Counted from the stretch's first letter, positions 44,834 to 54,880 are shown. The stretch: DNA of 64,000 bases from Citrobacter sp. RHB25-C09 (GCF_013836145.1 NZ_CP057483.1:2480001-2544000); one strand, 5' to 3'. The notes: generated by a model not told the origin, from the letters alone. Translations and numbers: made by a program.

Positions 44834-45580
44834 TCATTTGGCCTGATAGCGCACAATGATTCCTTTCATTTCAGCTACCGTTGCGCCATCTACGGCATAG
44901 CGGGAATATTCATCCGCTTGTTTATCCGCAGACATCGACAGTCCCTGGTTTCGATAACGCATGGGTGAAGCCACCAGAGTTCCTGCTGAACTGTGTACTT
45001 CCGCTACCCCGGCGTCCAGGAAACGCGGTAAATTTTCCGCACGAACCCCTGCTCCGGCCATAATGATTGGAGCACCAGGTTGTCGTATTAGTTCCATTAT
45101 TTTTGTTAAACCTTGCACTGCATCTGATTTTTGGCCTGACGTCAGAACGCGCGCAATGCCTAATTCAGTCAAATTTTCTAACGCTTTTATAGGATTAGCG
45201 CACATATCAAAAGCGCGGTGAAAAGTGACGGCTAAAGGTCCCGCCGCCGCCATAATTTGCCTCATTCGCATCATGTCGACGTTTCCGTCCACATCCAGTA
45301 TCCCCGTCACCAGTCCGGGAAAGCCTAATTCCCGCACCAGCCGTACATCCTCCAGCATCGCGGCAAATTCACCGTCGGTGTAACAGAAATCGCCGCCTCG
45401 TGGACGGACGATCGGATGTACCGGAATCGCTATTTGCTGGCGTACCGAACGCAGAACGCCCAACGATGGGGTGAGCCCCCCTTCTTTTGGCGCTGCGCAG
45501 AGTTCAATACGATCCGCACCGTTTTGCTGCGCAGTTAGCGCACATTCCATGCTGTAGCAACAGATCTCCAGCAGTGCCAT
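44834..45580 (-). CDS. cutC: CutC, copper homeostasis family protein
   Basis: 248-residue TIM-barrel protein starting MALLEICCYSMECAL with the conserved CC pair and RIELCAAPKEGGLTPS. Early work linked it to copper tolerance, but that effect in E. coli has been questioned, and no reaction is established. The start at 45580 follows the yecM stop by two bases; an ATG at 45586 would overlap yecM. Confidence 0.93.
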   Translation of the reverse strand: MALLEICCYSMECALTAQQNGADRIELCAAPKEGGLTPSLGVLRSVRQQIAIPVHPIVRPRGGDFCYTDGEFAAMLEDVRLVRELGFPGLVTGILDVDGNVDMMRMRQIMAAAGPLAVTFHRAFDMCANPIKALENLTELGIARVLTSGQKSDAVQGLTKIMELIRQPGAPIIMAGAGVRAENLPRFLDAGVAEVHSSAGTLVASPMRYRNQGLSMSADKQADEYSRYAVDGATVAEMKGIIVRYQAK

Positions 45581-45582
45581 AC

Positions 45583-46152
45583 TCACTCCTCTTCCCTTTC
45601 GCTTGCCACGATCGCTTCAATAGACCATGGGTGAAACTTAATCGTTACCTTTCCATCCGTCACCGCAAGAGTGGGATTCGGTAAACGTTCGCGCTCCCCT
45701 TTTGGGGAACTGGTTTTGACATAAATACCCGGTTGACTCAGCCCTTCATCGGAAAGTAACGCCAGTGCACGGGCGTTTAGCGTTTCTGGCTCCCCTGGTA
45801 GCACGATTTCGATGTGCTCCCAGCCTTCATGCGGGTAACGCTTTTCGCCCGGCCAGGGCAATTCAACAACCGTAAAATTCCACGGACCAGCGCATACCGG
45901 CGCGTGCAATTTAAACAGGCAGATCGGTCTGCCGTTGATGATGTTTTCCGACAGCAGTTCGCCGCACTGTTCAAAACCACGCCGCCAGCGTTCGGCTGTC
46001 GCATTCTGATGACAACGCAGCGAAATGTGATCAGCCTCCAGCGGGGCGAGATCCAGTCCAAGACGGGAGGAGAGTTCAGTTAATGCCTGCATGAAGCGCG
46101 GTAAATCTGCGGAAATGTCCTGCAACTCGGCAACGGTATGCCAGTTCACCAT
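45583..46152 (-). CDS. yecM: YecM, VOC-superfamily metal-binding protein
   Basis: 189 residues with the vicinal-oxygen-chelate fold of E. coli YecM. Likely ligands include ADHISLRCH near residue 40 and WEHIEIVLPG near 110. It overlaps or abuts cutC and is divergent from argS. Function unknown. Confidence 0.92.
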   Translation of the reverse strand: MVNWHTVAELQDISADLPRFMQALTELSSRLGLDLAPLEADHISLRCHQNATAERWRRGFEQCGELLSENIINGRPICLFKLHAPVCAGPWNFTVVELPWPGEKRYPHEGWEHIEIVLPGEPETLNARALALLSDEGLSQPGIYVKTSSPKGERERLPNPTLAVTDGKVTIKFHPWSIEAIVASEREEE

Positions 46153-46280
46153 AATCAGAGCTCTTTGTGGTATGCAAAGTCGCTAATTTACTCTGTTGGC
46201 GCTGCGCAGTATACTCCCGCTCTTAATTCTTAAACTGGTGCGGTGAACAGTCTCCCGCAGCATCAACGTAAGGTATTCCG

Positions 46281-48014
46281 GTGAATATTCAGGCTCTTCT
46301 CTCAGAAAAAGTCAGTCAGGCCATGATTGCCGCAGGTGCGCCTGCGGATTGCGAACCGCAGGTTCGTCAGTCAGCAAAAGTACAGTTCGGCGACTATCAG
46401 GCCAATGGCATGATGGCTGTTGCTAAAAAACTGGGTATGGCCCCGCGACAACTGGCTGAGCAGGTACTGACTCATCTGGATCTGAACGGCATTGCCAGCA
46501 AGGTTGAAATCGCAGGCCCTGGCTTTATTAATATTTTTCTCGATCCGGCCTTCCTCGCTAAACACGTTGAGCAGGCGCTGACCTCTGAGCGCCTCGGTGT
46601 GGCACAACCTGCGAAACAGACCATTGTGGTCGATTACTCTGCGCCAAACGTGGCGAAAGAGATGCACGTCGGCCATCTGCGTTCCACCATCATCGGTGAC
46701 GCTGCTGTGCGGACCCTTGAATTTCTCGGCCACCATGTCATTCGCGCCAACCACGTCGGTGACTGGGGAACACAGTTCGGCATGCTGATTGCCTGGCTGG
46801 AAAAACAACAGCAGGAAAATGCCGGTGAAATGGCGCTGGCCGATCTCGAAGGTTTTTATCGCGACGCCAAAAAGCACTATGACGAAGACGAAGCGTTTGC
46901 TGAGCGCGCGCGTAACTACGTCGTAAAATTACAGGGTGGCGACGAGTACTTCCGCGAAATGTGGCGCAAGCTGGTCGATATCACCATGACTCAAAACCAG
47001 ATCACCTATGACCGTCTGAACGTGACGCTCACCCGGGATGACGTGATGGGTGAAAGTCTTTACAACCCTATGCTGCCGGGTATTGTTGCCGATCTCAAAG
47101 CCAAAGGGCTGGCTGTTGAGAGTGAAGGCGCGACGGTCGTCTTCCTTGATGAGTATAAAAACAAGGAAGGCGAACCGATGGGAGTCATCATTCAGAAGAA
47201 AGATGGCGGTTACCTGTACACCACCACCGATATTGCCTGTGCCAAATACCGTTATGAAACGCTGCACGCGGATCGCGTTCTCTATTACATCGACTCCCGT
47301 CAGCACCAGCACCTGATGCAGGCGTGGACCATCGTGCGTAAAGCCGGCTATGTGCCAGAGTCAGTCCCTCTGGAACATCACATGTTCGGGATGATGCTGG
47401 GCAAAGACGGTAAGCCGTTTAAAACCCGTGCGGGTGGTACAGTGAAACTGGCTGACCTGCTGGACGAAGCGCTGGAACGCGCGCGTCGCCTCGTTGCTGA
47501 AAAGAACCCGGATATGCCAGCTGATGAGCTGGAAAAACTGGCCAATGCGGTAGGTATTGGCGCGGTGAAATATGCCGATCTGTCTAAAAACCGGACCACC
47601 GACTATATCTTCGACTGGGATAACATGCTGGCGTTTGAAGGCAATACTGCGCCTTATATGCAGTATGCTTACACCCGCGTGCTGTCAGTTTTCCGTAAAT
47701 CGGATATTGAAGAAAGTGCGCTGGCCAACGCGAAGGTGGTTATCCGCGAAGATCGTGAAGCGCAACTGGCAGCCCGTCTGTTACAGTTTGAAGAGACGCT
47801 GACCGTGGTGGCGCGCGAAGGGACACCACACGTGATGTGTGCCTACCTGTACGATCTGGCGGGTCTGTTCTCTGGCTTCTATGAGCACTGTCCAATCCTG
47901 AGCGCAGAGAATGATGAAGTGCGTAACAGCCGCCTGAAACTGGCGCAACTGACGGCAAAAACCCTGAAGCTGGGTCTGGATACGTTGGGGATCGAAACCG
48001 TCGATCGTATGTAA
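46281..48014 (+). CDS. argS: ArgS, arginyl-tRNA synthetase
   Basis: 577-residue class I synthetase charging tRNA-Arg. The HIGH-like motif is HVGHLRST near residue 130; like E. coli ArgS it lacks a standard KMSK. N-terminal add-1 domain and C-terminal anticodon domain are complete. GTG start at 46281, as in E. coli. Confidence 0.98.
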   Translation: MNIQALLSEKVSQAMIAAGAPADCEPQVRQSAKVQFGDYQANGMMAVAKKLGMAPRQLAEQVLTHLDLNGIASKVEIAGPGFINIFLDPAFLAKHVEQALTSERLGVAQPAKQTIVVDYSAPNVAKEMHVGHLRSTIIGDAAVRTLEFLGHHVIRANHVGDWGTQFGMLIAWLEKQQQENAGEMALADLEGFYRDAKKHYDEDEAFAERARNYVVKLQGGDEYFREMWRKLVDITMTQNQITYDRLNVTLTRDDVMGESLYNPMLPGIVADLKAKGLAVESEGATVVFLDEYKNKEGEPMGVIIQKKDGGYLYTTTDIACAKYRYETLHADRVLYYIDSRQHQHLMQAWTIVRKAGYVPESVPLEHHMFGMMLGKDGKPFKTRAGGTVKLADLLDEALERARRLVAEKNPDMPADELEKLANAVGIGAVKYADLSKNRTTDYIFDWDNMLAFEGNTAPYMQYAYTRVLSVFRKSDIEESALANAKVVIREDREAQLAARLLQFEETLTVVAREGTPHVMCAYLYDLAGLFSGFYEHCPILSAENDEVRNSRLKLAQLTAKTLKLGLDTLGIETVDRM

Positions 48015-48022
48015 GCTGAAGA

Positions 48023-48120
48023 AATGCCTGAGGGCGCAAATAGTAGGCCGGATAAGGCGCTTGCGACGCCATCCGGCAATCTGGCAAATGCCTGATGGCG
48101 CTACGCTTATCAGGCCTACA
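48023..48120. repeat. REP/BIME cluster after argS
   Basis: Three REP-type units (ATGCCTGAGGGCGC, GTAGGCCGGATAAGGCG … CGCCATCCGGC, ATGCCTGATGGCGC … GCTTATCAGGCC). Confidence 0.85.
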
Positions 48121-48140
48121 ATTTGTGCAGGATGATCTTA

Positions 48141-48174
48141 AAAAACCCGGCCATTGCCGGGTTTTGTTTTTTAG
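48141..48174. terminator. Terminator between argS and the GH105 gene
   Basis: AACCCGG (48144–48150), loop, CCGGGTT (48157–48163), then TTGTTTTTTAG; A-rich on the other side. It can work in both directions and overlaps the stop codon of the convergent gene. Confidence 0.9.
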
Positions 48175-49310
48175 AAATATTTGCGCAGATATTCTGTCAG
48201 ACACAGCATCGCCATGGCCTGACCATAGGGCATCGAAGTCAACGGGATTTCGCGATAGAAATCAAGATTACTGCCCATTCCCGTGCCGAACGACGTCTGT
48301 AACAACTCCCCTTTCGGCGAAATGTTCTTCACGATCCCCCGAATCGCTTTTTCCGCGACCTCTGCATACTCCGCGCCCACGTAACGTTTACGCACTGCTT
48401 TCAGAATACCGTAGGCAAAACCCGCAGTGGCAGAGGCTTCAAGGTACGAGTGCGGATCGTCCAGCAGCGTATGCCACAGGCCGCTCTCGTCCTGGCACTT
48501 CGCCAGCGCGGCAATTTGCGCGTTCAGCACCTGCACCAGATAGCGGCGAACGGCATTGTTTTCCGGTAAATCCAACAGTTCGAGGAAATCAGGGATCACG
48601 ATGGTCAGCCAGCTATTGCCGCGCGCCCAGCGGGCGTTGGCAAAGTTATGCTGCCCGTCGTAATTCCAGCCGTGGAACCACAAGCCTGTCTCTCTGTCCA
48701 TCAGGTTCTGCACATGCAGCAGGAACTGATAGGTCGCTTCTTCCACATAGTCAGGGCGGTTAAGCAGTTTACCTATCTTCGCCAGCGGTAAAACGGTCAT
48801 CATCAGCGTGTCGTCCCACATCTGCTGATGGTTCTCTTCCGCCAGAGTAATGTGCTGCATCCCACCGTGCTCGGTACGCGGCATTTCATGCATTGCCCAT
48901 TCCGCCCATGAGTCAAGCCACGGCAACCAGGCCGGATTTTTCGTCTCCTCATAGCGATACGCCAGGGTCAAAAAAGGCGCCATCGTGTTGACGTTTTTGG
49001 TGGTTGCCCCTTCTGCAAAGCGGTCGGCAAACCAGTTGTCGATGATATCGCGCACCGTTTCGTCACCGGTCTGCTGATAATACTGATACATGCCGTACAG
49101 ACCCACACCGTGCGTCCATTCCCATCCTGCCCAGCCCTTGGTGTCGATAACGCGTCCGTCATCCAGGCGTAGCAGAAATTGACCTGTCTCATCCTTAATA
49201 TTCACCAGATTATTCGTCACGGTCTGAATTAGGGCTTTCAGCTCTTCCCGGGAGATAAAACGTTCCGGCTGACGGAGTAACGGGCTATGTTTGACGGGCC
49301 AAACTTTCAT
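48171..49310 (-). CDS. Glycoside hydrolase family 105-like unsaturated rhamnogalacturonyl/uronyl hydrolase
   Basis: 379 residues, an (alpha/alpha)6-barrel protein resembling YteR/YesR. Typical family segments are WEWTHGVGLYGMYQYY near residue 63, the MWDDTLMM block near 164, the FHGWNYDGQHNFANARWARGNSW region near 208–230 (WARGNSW is a hallmark), and GSNLDFYREIPLTSMPYGQA near the end. GH105 enzymes remove the unsaturated sugar left by rhamnogalacturonan lyases. No signal peptide, so it acts inside the cell on imported oligosaccharides. It begins four bases after the transporter gene, so the two form an operon. Not present at this position in E. coli K-12. Confidence 0.82.
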   Translation of the reverse strand: MKVWPVKHSPLLRQPERFISREELKALIQTVTNNLVNIKDETGQFLLRLDDGRVIDTKGWAGWEWTHGVGLYGMYQYYQQTGDETVRDIIDNWFADRFAEGATTKNVNTMAPFLTLAYRYEETKNPAWLPWLDSWAEWAMHEMPRTEHGGMQHITLAEENHQQMWDDTLMMTVLPLAKIGKLLNRPDYVEEATYQFLLHVQNLMDRETGLWFHGWNYDGQHNFANARWARGNSWLTIVIPDFLELLDLPENNAVRRYLVQVLNAQIAALAKCQDESGLWHTLLDDPHSYLEASATAGFAYGILKAVRKRYVGAEYAEVAEKAIRGIVKNISPKGELLQTSFGTGMGSNLDFYREIPLTSMPYGQAMAMLCLTEYLRKYF

Positions 49311-49314
49311 ATCT

Positions 49315-50898
49315 TTAACCTCTGTTGTAAGTCGAACTCAATGCTGCTGCCTGCTTTAGCGACGGTGCAGCAGGTTTATTACGATTCAGGTAACCAATAT
49401 TGTTGTTACCCCAAAGTGATTCATACGGTAGTCCGGCCAGCATCTCGACGGTAGCGCGCGCCTGCGCTGTTATGTTCTCTGGCATAGCCCGACCGGACTC
49501 GCGCATTTTTGCCGTCTCTTCTCGCAGCGTACTGTGGGTGTGCAAATTTAACTTGAAGCGTAGCGATACCAGGAAGCCGCAGGCCAGCACCAGTAGCGTC
49601 CCGCAGCTCAGGATCAGCAGTATGGTATGGCTAACTTCTTGCGGCTGGTTGCTTTGTCCGGAAACAAACCCCGACATTTGCATGACAATCCCAACCAGCA
49701 TGACCGCCCCGGCCTGAGACGCTTTGCGCGTCAGCGTCATAATGCCTGCGAAAATCCCTTCACGACGCTGCCCGGTAATGACTTCATCAACATCGGCAAT
49801 GTAGGTGTAAGTATTCCAGGGTACATAGTTGATACCACCGCGTCCCAGGCCCGCGACCGCTGAAACCAGCAGCAACAGCGAATAGATATCGCTGAGTCCG
49901 GCGTAGTAGAGCACTGCATAGGAAAGGGAACTAAGACCAAACAGCACCACCACCATGCGATAAGACGGTGCGGGGCCAAAGCGGATACACAGCGGGATCA
50001 TGGCGATCACGGCGATAAACTGAAAGATAGCCATCGTGCCGAGCAGGTTAGACGCCATGGAGGCTTCCTGCATCAGGACAAATACAACGTAATAAGTAAA
50101 GACCGCGTTAAACACATCCTGCGCAATATAGCCGCCCAGATACATGCCCAGATGCTGGCGGAAAATCTTGATCCGCAGCGTGGAGCTGAGTTCGATAAAC
50201 AGACGATTCATGCTCTGGTTAAAGGAAAGGTTCTTTTTCTCTTTTTCCGCACGCAGCGCGGCTTCCGTCCACTCGTCACGCGGGCGTTCCCAGGTGAAGA
50301 ACCAGACAAATGTCAGCATCAACGCGCACAGCACCGAAAACACAAGGCTGGCATAAAAGAAGGAGATCGGATTATCTTTCCCAAACGCGGTAAGCAGGAT
50401 GCCGGGCAAGAACGAGGCCAGAATCGCCGACATTTGCGCCATTGAAATACGCGCACCGGAAAACTTGGTCTTCTGTTTGAAATCATCGGTCATCTCCGGC
50501 ACCAGCGTTTCGTAAGGCACCAGAATCATGGTGTAGACGACGTCAAAAATCAGATAGGTGAGCAGGTAATACCAGAACCCCATATCCCCTACCCACATCA
50601 GGGAGTAGCTGAATACACAGGGGATGCCGAGCAAAATAAAGAATTTGCGGCGGCCAAAGCGTTTTCCAAGCCAGGTCGAGCCGAAATTATCAGTTAAAAA
50701 GCCCATCAGTGGGCTAACGACAGCATCCAGGACTCGCGCCGCCGCAAAAATAAACGTCGCTTCGATCGGCGTCAGACCGCAAAACGTCGTATAAAAATAG
50801 AGAAGCCAGGCCGCTGTTAGCGCCGTCGTGCCTGCGCCCAAAAAATCGCCCGAACCGTAGGCTAAATAATTCGCCAAACCAATTTTACGTGTTTTCAT
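49315..50898 (-). CDS. GPH-family (MFS_2) oligosaccharide/glycoside:cation symporter
   Basis: 527 residues, 12 predicted helices, start MKTRKIGLANYLAYGSGDFLG at 50898 (17 residues near the start are diagnostic for GPH symporters such as MelB, YicJ and RhiT). Helix 2–3 loop DAVVSPLMGFLTDN carries the family Asp. A C-terminal cytoplasmic tail of about 90 residues follows the last helix. Its partner gene encodes a GH105 hydrolase, so the likely cargo is unsaturated rhamnogalacturonides or related uronyl-sugars; this is inference from context. An upstream ATG at 50937 is not favoured. Confidence 0.82.
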   Translation of the reverse strand: MKTRKIGLANYLAYGSGDFLGAGTTALTAAWLLYFYTTFCGLTPIEATFIFAAARVLDAVVSPLMGFLTDNFGSTWLGKRFGRRKFFILLGIPCVFSYSLMWVGDMGFWYYLLTYLIFDVVYTMILVPYETLVPEMTDDFKQKTKFSGARISMAQMSAILASFLPGILLTAFGKDNPISFFYASLVFSVLCALMLTFVWFFTWERPRDEWTEAALRAEKEKKNLSFNQSMNRLFIELSSTLRIKIFRQHLGMYLGGYIAQDVFNAVFTYYVVFVLMQEASMASNLLGTMAIFQFIAVIAMIPLCIRFGPAPSYRMVVVLFGLSSLSYAVLYYAGLSDIYSLLLLVSAVAGLGRGGINYVPWNTYTYIADVDEVITGQRREGIFAGIMTLTRKASQAGAVMLVGIVMQMSGFVSGQSNQPQEVSHTILLILSCGTLLVLACGFLVSLRFKLNLHTHSTLREETAKMRESGRAMPENITAQARATVEMLAGLPYESLWGNNNIGYLNRNKPAAPSLKQAAALSSTYNRG

Positions 50899-51161
50899 TG
50901 CCGTTAACCCTGTAAATGGTTGGAGTCCCCCCAGCATACTGGCTGCGCCAGAGGCGTTTTCACCGGGTTACAGTAAAAGTTAACAAAGCCTGATACCTTT
51001 CCGTTTTTGCCACCCTCAAACACGAAATGGCAAAAATGCAAAGAGTCCGGTAACGCGCGTCACCGATTTATAAAACAGCGTTTCTAATGATTCAAAAAGA
51101 GGCGGTCAATTATGCGAGTCAGGCAGCAAATTTGCGTGCTGCCTGATGAAGAAAACAGCGT

Positions 51162-51554
51162 TTAGCGATAGTTCACAATCACCTGATTGCTTTGGATTTT
51201 CAGTGCCGGGATCAGGCGACCGCCACCGGGAACTTCCCAGATAAAACGTAGCGGTTCAACGGCGGGGACGCCGCTTAAGCCAGTGGTAGTCCCGCTCTGA
51301 CCATCCAGTTCTACGCAGCGAGACTGCGAGCATAGACGTACGCGTAACCCGGCAGGCGTCGGGCCGTTAAGCTCGTAGCGCCAGGCGATCAGCGTCATCA
51401 AACCGGATACGGGCTGGCTGGGGGTCAGTGGCGCCGAGGACGCGGATTCACCACGGTGATTTAGCGTAATGCCGATACTGCTGGCCTGCCATGCTCCTTC
51501 ACCCGCGGCCTGTACTACGAGGGGAAACAGTAACAGGCAGAGAAATTTGCGCAT
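51162..51554 (-). CDS. flhE: FlhE, flagellar-associated periplasmic protein
   Basis: 130 residues with a signal peptide (MRKFLCLLLFPLVVQA, cut before AGEGAW). In Salmonella and E. coli FlhE acts in the periplasm to prevent proton leak through the flagellar export apparatus. Two cysteines (RLCSQSRCVELD) probably form a disulfide. Last gene of flhBAE; its start overlaps the flhA stop by one base. Confidence 0.93.
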   Translation of the reverse strand: MRKFLCLLLFPLVVQAAGEGAWQASSIGITLNHRGESASSAPLTPSQPVSGLMTLIAWRYELNGPTPAGLRVRLCSQSRCVELDGQSGTTTGLSGVPAVEPLRFIWEVPGGGRLIPALKIQSNQVIVNYR

Positions 51555-53632
51555 TATTTACCTCCAATGGTCGCCGTCATGCGGATGTTGCGGTTATCGG
51601 ACAGTTCAAGATTCGACAGCACCACCAGTTGAGACAGACTGCGGCGCAGGAAGCGCGACAGCAGCGGACGTAGCGCGTGGTTGACCAACAGCACCGGCGG
51701 CGCACCGAGCATTTCCTGGCGCGCCAGGGCTTCCTGTGTTTGCGCCAGAAGACGGTCGGCCAGACCTGGCTCAAGCCCGCCGCCGCCCTGAAGCGCCTGT
51801 AGCAGCAAACGCTCCAGCGCTGTATCAAGACCGATCACACTCACTTCATCGTTGCCCGGGAACCACTGCTGGGTAATCGCCCGCCCTAAGGCGACGCGCA
51901 CCACGGCAGTGAGTTCATGCGGGTCGCTCTGCAGCGGTGCGTGTTCAGCCAGCGTTTCGAGAATGGTGCGCATATCGCGAATAGGTACTTTCTCATCCAG
52001 CAGATTTTGCAGGACTTTGTGCAGCGTCGTCAGCGTCAGCACGCCAGGCACCAGGTCTTCGGTAAGTTTCGGCATCTCTTGCGTCACGCGATCAAGCAAC
52101 TGCTGCGCCTCCTGGCGACCAAACAGTTCAGCCGCGTACTTGCCGATCAGATGGTTCAGGTGTGTCGCCACCACGGTACTGGCCTCAACCACGGTAAAGC
52201 CCTGAATTTGCGCCTGCTCTTTTAATGCGCTTTCAATCCAGATGGCATCCAGCCCAAAGGCCGGATCGACCGTTTGCTCGCCGGGTAATGACCCTGCGGC
52301 TGTACCGGGGTTAATAGCCAACCAGCGTCCCGGATACGCGTCACCGCTGCCGATCTCAACGCCCTTCATCAGGATGCGATAGTGTGCTGGTTGCAAATCC
52401 ATATTGTCGCGGATGTGGACGACCGGCGGTAGAAAACCCATATCCTGAGCGAATTTTTTACGGATACTGCGGATACGCCCGAGCAGCTCGCCATCCTGTT
52501 GGAAATCAACCATAGGGATCAGGCGATAGCCCACTTCCATGCCGAGAGAATCTTCCAGTTGGACGTCATTCCATGTGGCTTCAACCACCGAGTTATTTTC
52601 CGGCATTTTGATGGGCTGTGGTTCCGCAGGTGCCTTCAGCTCACGCCCCCGGATCCACCACGCCAGCCCAAGCAGCGCGGCAGTAAACATCAGGAACACG
52701 AGGTTTGGCATACCCGGCACCAGGCCAAGCAGACCGAGAACCGCCGCACTCAGCAACATCACGTTGGGGTTACTAAAGAGTTGCCCGACCATCTGTTCGC
52801 CGACGTCCTGATCGGTACTTACGCGGGTCACGATAACGCCTGCCGCCGTGGAGATCACCAGAGCCGGGATCTGCGCCACGAGGCCATCACCGATGGTCAA
52901 CAGCGTATAGCTTTCCGCCGCATGTCCCATGGTCATACCATGTTGCAGAACCCCCACCAGCAGGCCCCCCACCACGTTAATGACCATAATGAGGATCCCG
53001 GCGATGGCGTCACCGCGTACGAATTTACTCGCACCGTCCATCGAGCCGTAGAAGTCAGCTTCCTGAGTCACTTCCGAACGGCGTTTTTTGGCTTCATCTT
53101 CGCCGATAAGGCCAGCGTTGAGATCGGCATCGATAGCCATCTGCTTGCCCGGCATTCCGTCAAGGACGAAGCGCGCCCCGACTTCTGCGATACGGCCGGC
53201 ACCTTTGGTGATAACCATAAAGTTGATGATGACGAGGATCACGAACACCACGATACCAATCGCGAAGTTGCCTCCGACGAGGAAGTGACCGAACGCCTCA
53301 ACCACCTTGCCCGCTGCTGCCGCTCCGGTGTGACCCTCCATCAAAATAATACGCGTGGAGGCCACGTTCAGCGCCAAACGCAGTAAGGTGGTGAACAGCA
53401 AAATCGTCGGGAAGGCAGCAAATTCCAGCGTACGCTGAGTGAACATTGCCACCAGCAGTACCATGATCGACAGCGCGATGTTGAAGGTAAACAGCAGGTC
53501 GAGGATGAAAGCAGGCAACGGCAATACCATCATCGACAAAATCAGCAGGATGAGGATTGGCCCGGCAAGGATCTGCCATTGCGTGTTTTTCAGGTTGTTG
53601 GGCAGACGCAGCATCGCGACCAGATTAGCCAT
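51554..53632 (-). CDS. flhA: FlhA, flagellar type III export gate protein
   Basis: 692 residues, as in E. coli. About eight N-terminal membrane helices, the conserved FHIPEP-type loop region (FVLDGMPGKQMAIDADLNAG near residue 150) and the large cytoplasmic domain that docks chaperone–substrate complexes. Eight-base overlap with flhB. Class 2 flagellar gene under FlhDC in relatives. Confidence 0.97.
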   Translation of the reverse strand: MANLVAMLRLPNNLKNTQWQILAGPILILLILSMMVLPLPAFILDLLFTFNIALSIMVLLVAMFTQRTLEFAAFPTILLFTTLLRLALNVASTRIILMEGHTGAAAAGKVVEAFGHFLVGGNFAIGIVVFVILVIINFMVITKGAGRIAEVGARFVLDGMPGKQMAIDADLNAGLIGEDEAKKRRSEVTQEADFYGSMDGASKFVRGDAIAGILIMVINVVGGLLVGVLQHGMTMGHAAESYTLLTIGDGLVAQIPALVISTAAGVIVTRVSTDQDVGEQMVGQLFSNPNVMLLSAAVLGLLGLVPGMPNLVFLMFTAALLGLAWWIRGRELKAPAEPQPIKMPENNSVVEATWNDVQLEDSLGMEVGYRLIPMVDFQQDGELLGRIRSIRKKFAQDMGFLPPVVHIRDNMDLQPAHYRILMKGVEIGSGDAYPGRWLAINPGTAAGSLPGEQTVDPAFGLDAIWIESALKEQAQIQGFTVVEASTVVATHLNHLIGKYAAELFGRQEAQQLLDRVTQEMPKLTEDLVPGVLTLTTLHKVLQNLLDEKVPIRDMRTILETLAEHAPLQSDPHELTAVVRVALGRAITQQWFPGNDEVSVIGLDTALERLLLQALQGGGGLEPGLADRLLAQTQEALARQEMLGAPPVLLVNHALRPLLSRFLRRSLSQLVVLSNLELSDNRNIRMTATIGGK

Positions 53633-54773
53633 CGGTTGTCTTCTCGTTCATGAAATCCAGTGCTTCTGGCACCGGAAGATTTGCAGGTTGTGGCGGACGT
53701 TCACCACCGGCGAGCCGCCAGCGTTTTAGCTGCCATACCCAGGCGAGGACTTCTGCGACGGCCGCATACAACTGTCCGGGTATTTGCTGACCAATTTCAG
53801 CATGGCGATAGAGCGCACGCGCCAGCGGTGGTGCTTCAAGAGTCGGGATCTTATGCTCAGCCCCGATCTCACGGATACGCAGCGCCACCAGCCCTGCGCC
53901 TTTCGCAACCACTTTCGGCGCGCTCATTTTGTTTTCGTCATAGCGTAACGCCACCGAATAATGGGTGGGGTTAGTGACAATCACATCGGCTTTCGGCACA
54001 TCCTCCATCATTCGACGGCGGGCAGCGGCGCGTTGCAGCTGACGAATGCGCCCTTTCACGTGCGGGTCACCTTCGTTTTGTTTATGTTCGTCGCGGATAT
54101 CCTGTCGCGACATGCGCAGTTTTTTCAGGTGGCTGAAGATCTGAAAGATGACGTCGAATCCCACCATCGGAATACAGCCCAACACAATTAACAACGCGCA
54201 TAATCCCACCAGGTCCAACGCATTGCCCATCGCCGTTATGGGCGATTCTGCCATCAAGCGCATCATCTCAGGCCAGTTATCCCAGAGATAAAGTGCAGTC
54301 ACACTCCCCACCAGCACGGATTTCAGTATCGCCTTCAGCAACTCCGCTGCGGTTTGCGCTGAGAACATACGTTTAATGCCGGGCAGTGGGTTGAGTTTAG
54401 AAAATTTAGGCTGCAGCGATTTACCGCTAAAAAGCAGACCGCCGAGCAGCACCGGGGAGATTAGCGCCACCAGCACTACCCCTGTAATGAGGGGTAAAAG
54501 TGCAATCATCGCCTCTCTGATCAGCAAAATAATTTGTCCGAGGATCAGATTGGGATCGTTCACCATACTGTGGTCAAAGCGTAGACCGGTCGCCAGCATC
54601 GCCGATAACCGCCTCGCCAGAGACTCGCCGCCAATCCAGATAATGCAAACCCCCACCAGCAAAATCAGCAGCGAAGTCAGTTCCTTAGAACGGGGGATCT
54701 GCCCTTCTTCCCGCGCTTTTTCAAGTCGGTGGGGGGTGGGGGCTTCTGTTTTGTCTTCGTTCTCGTCCGACAC
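53625..54773 (-). CDS. flhB: FlhB, flagellar export switch protein
   Basis: 382 residues from the GTG at 54773, matching E. coli length and its GTG start. Four membrane helices then the autocleaving cytoplasmic domain with NPTH in VTNPTHYSVAL near residues 267–275; self-cleavage between Asn and Pro switches export from hook to filament proteins. N-terminus DKTEAPTPHRLEKARE is the family hallmark. A frame from 54803 is rejected. Confidence 0.97.
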   Translation of the reverse strand: MSDENEDKTEAPTPHRLEKAREEGQIPRSKELTSLLILLVGVCIIWIGGESLARRLSAMLATGLRFDHSMVNDPNLILGQIILLIREAMIALLPLITGVVLVALISPVLLGGLLFSGKSLQPKFSKLNPLPGIKRMFSAQTAAELLKAILKSVLVGSVTALYLWDNWPEMMRLMAESPITAMGNALDLVGLCALLIVLGCIPMVGFDVIFQIFSHLKKLRMSRQDIRDEHKQNEGDPHVKGRIRQLQRAAARRRMMEDVPKADVIVTNPTHYSVALRYDENKMSAPKVVAKGAGLVALRIREIGAEHKIPTLEAPPLARALYRHAEIGQQIPGQLYAAVAEVLAWVWQLKRWRLAGGERPPQPANLPVPEALDFMNEKTTDG

Positions 54774-54880
54774 GCATCCGATCCTGGCTGGGCTTATGGG
54801 CAAAATAATGCCAGAACAGCAGTGTGTTAATGGGAAGAGTAAGCGGCAAAAAAGGCGGGGTTTATGGCGTTAATGAAAAT

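Noticed and set aside
48023..48120. CRISPR-like repeated palindromes
   Set aside because: Units are REP/BIME elements of variable spacing, with no spacer–repeat periodicity and no cas genes in the window.
48095..48763. Open frame of 222 codons on the + strand after argS
   Set aside because: Begins in a REP cluster and terminator and then runs antisense to the GH105 gene; Ser/Arg-rich shadow product.
52499..53386. Open frame of 295 codons on the + strand
   Set aside because: Antisense to flhA, low-complexity His/Arg-rich product with no signature.
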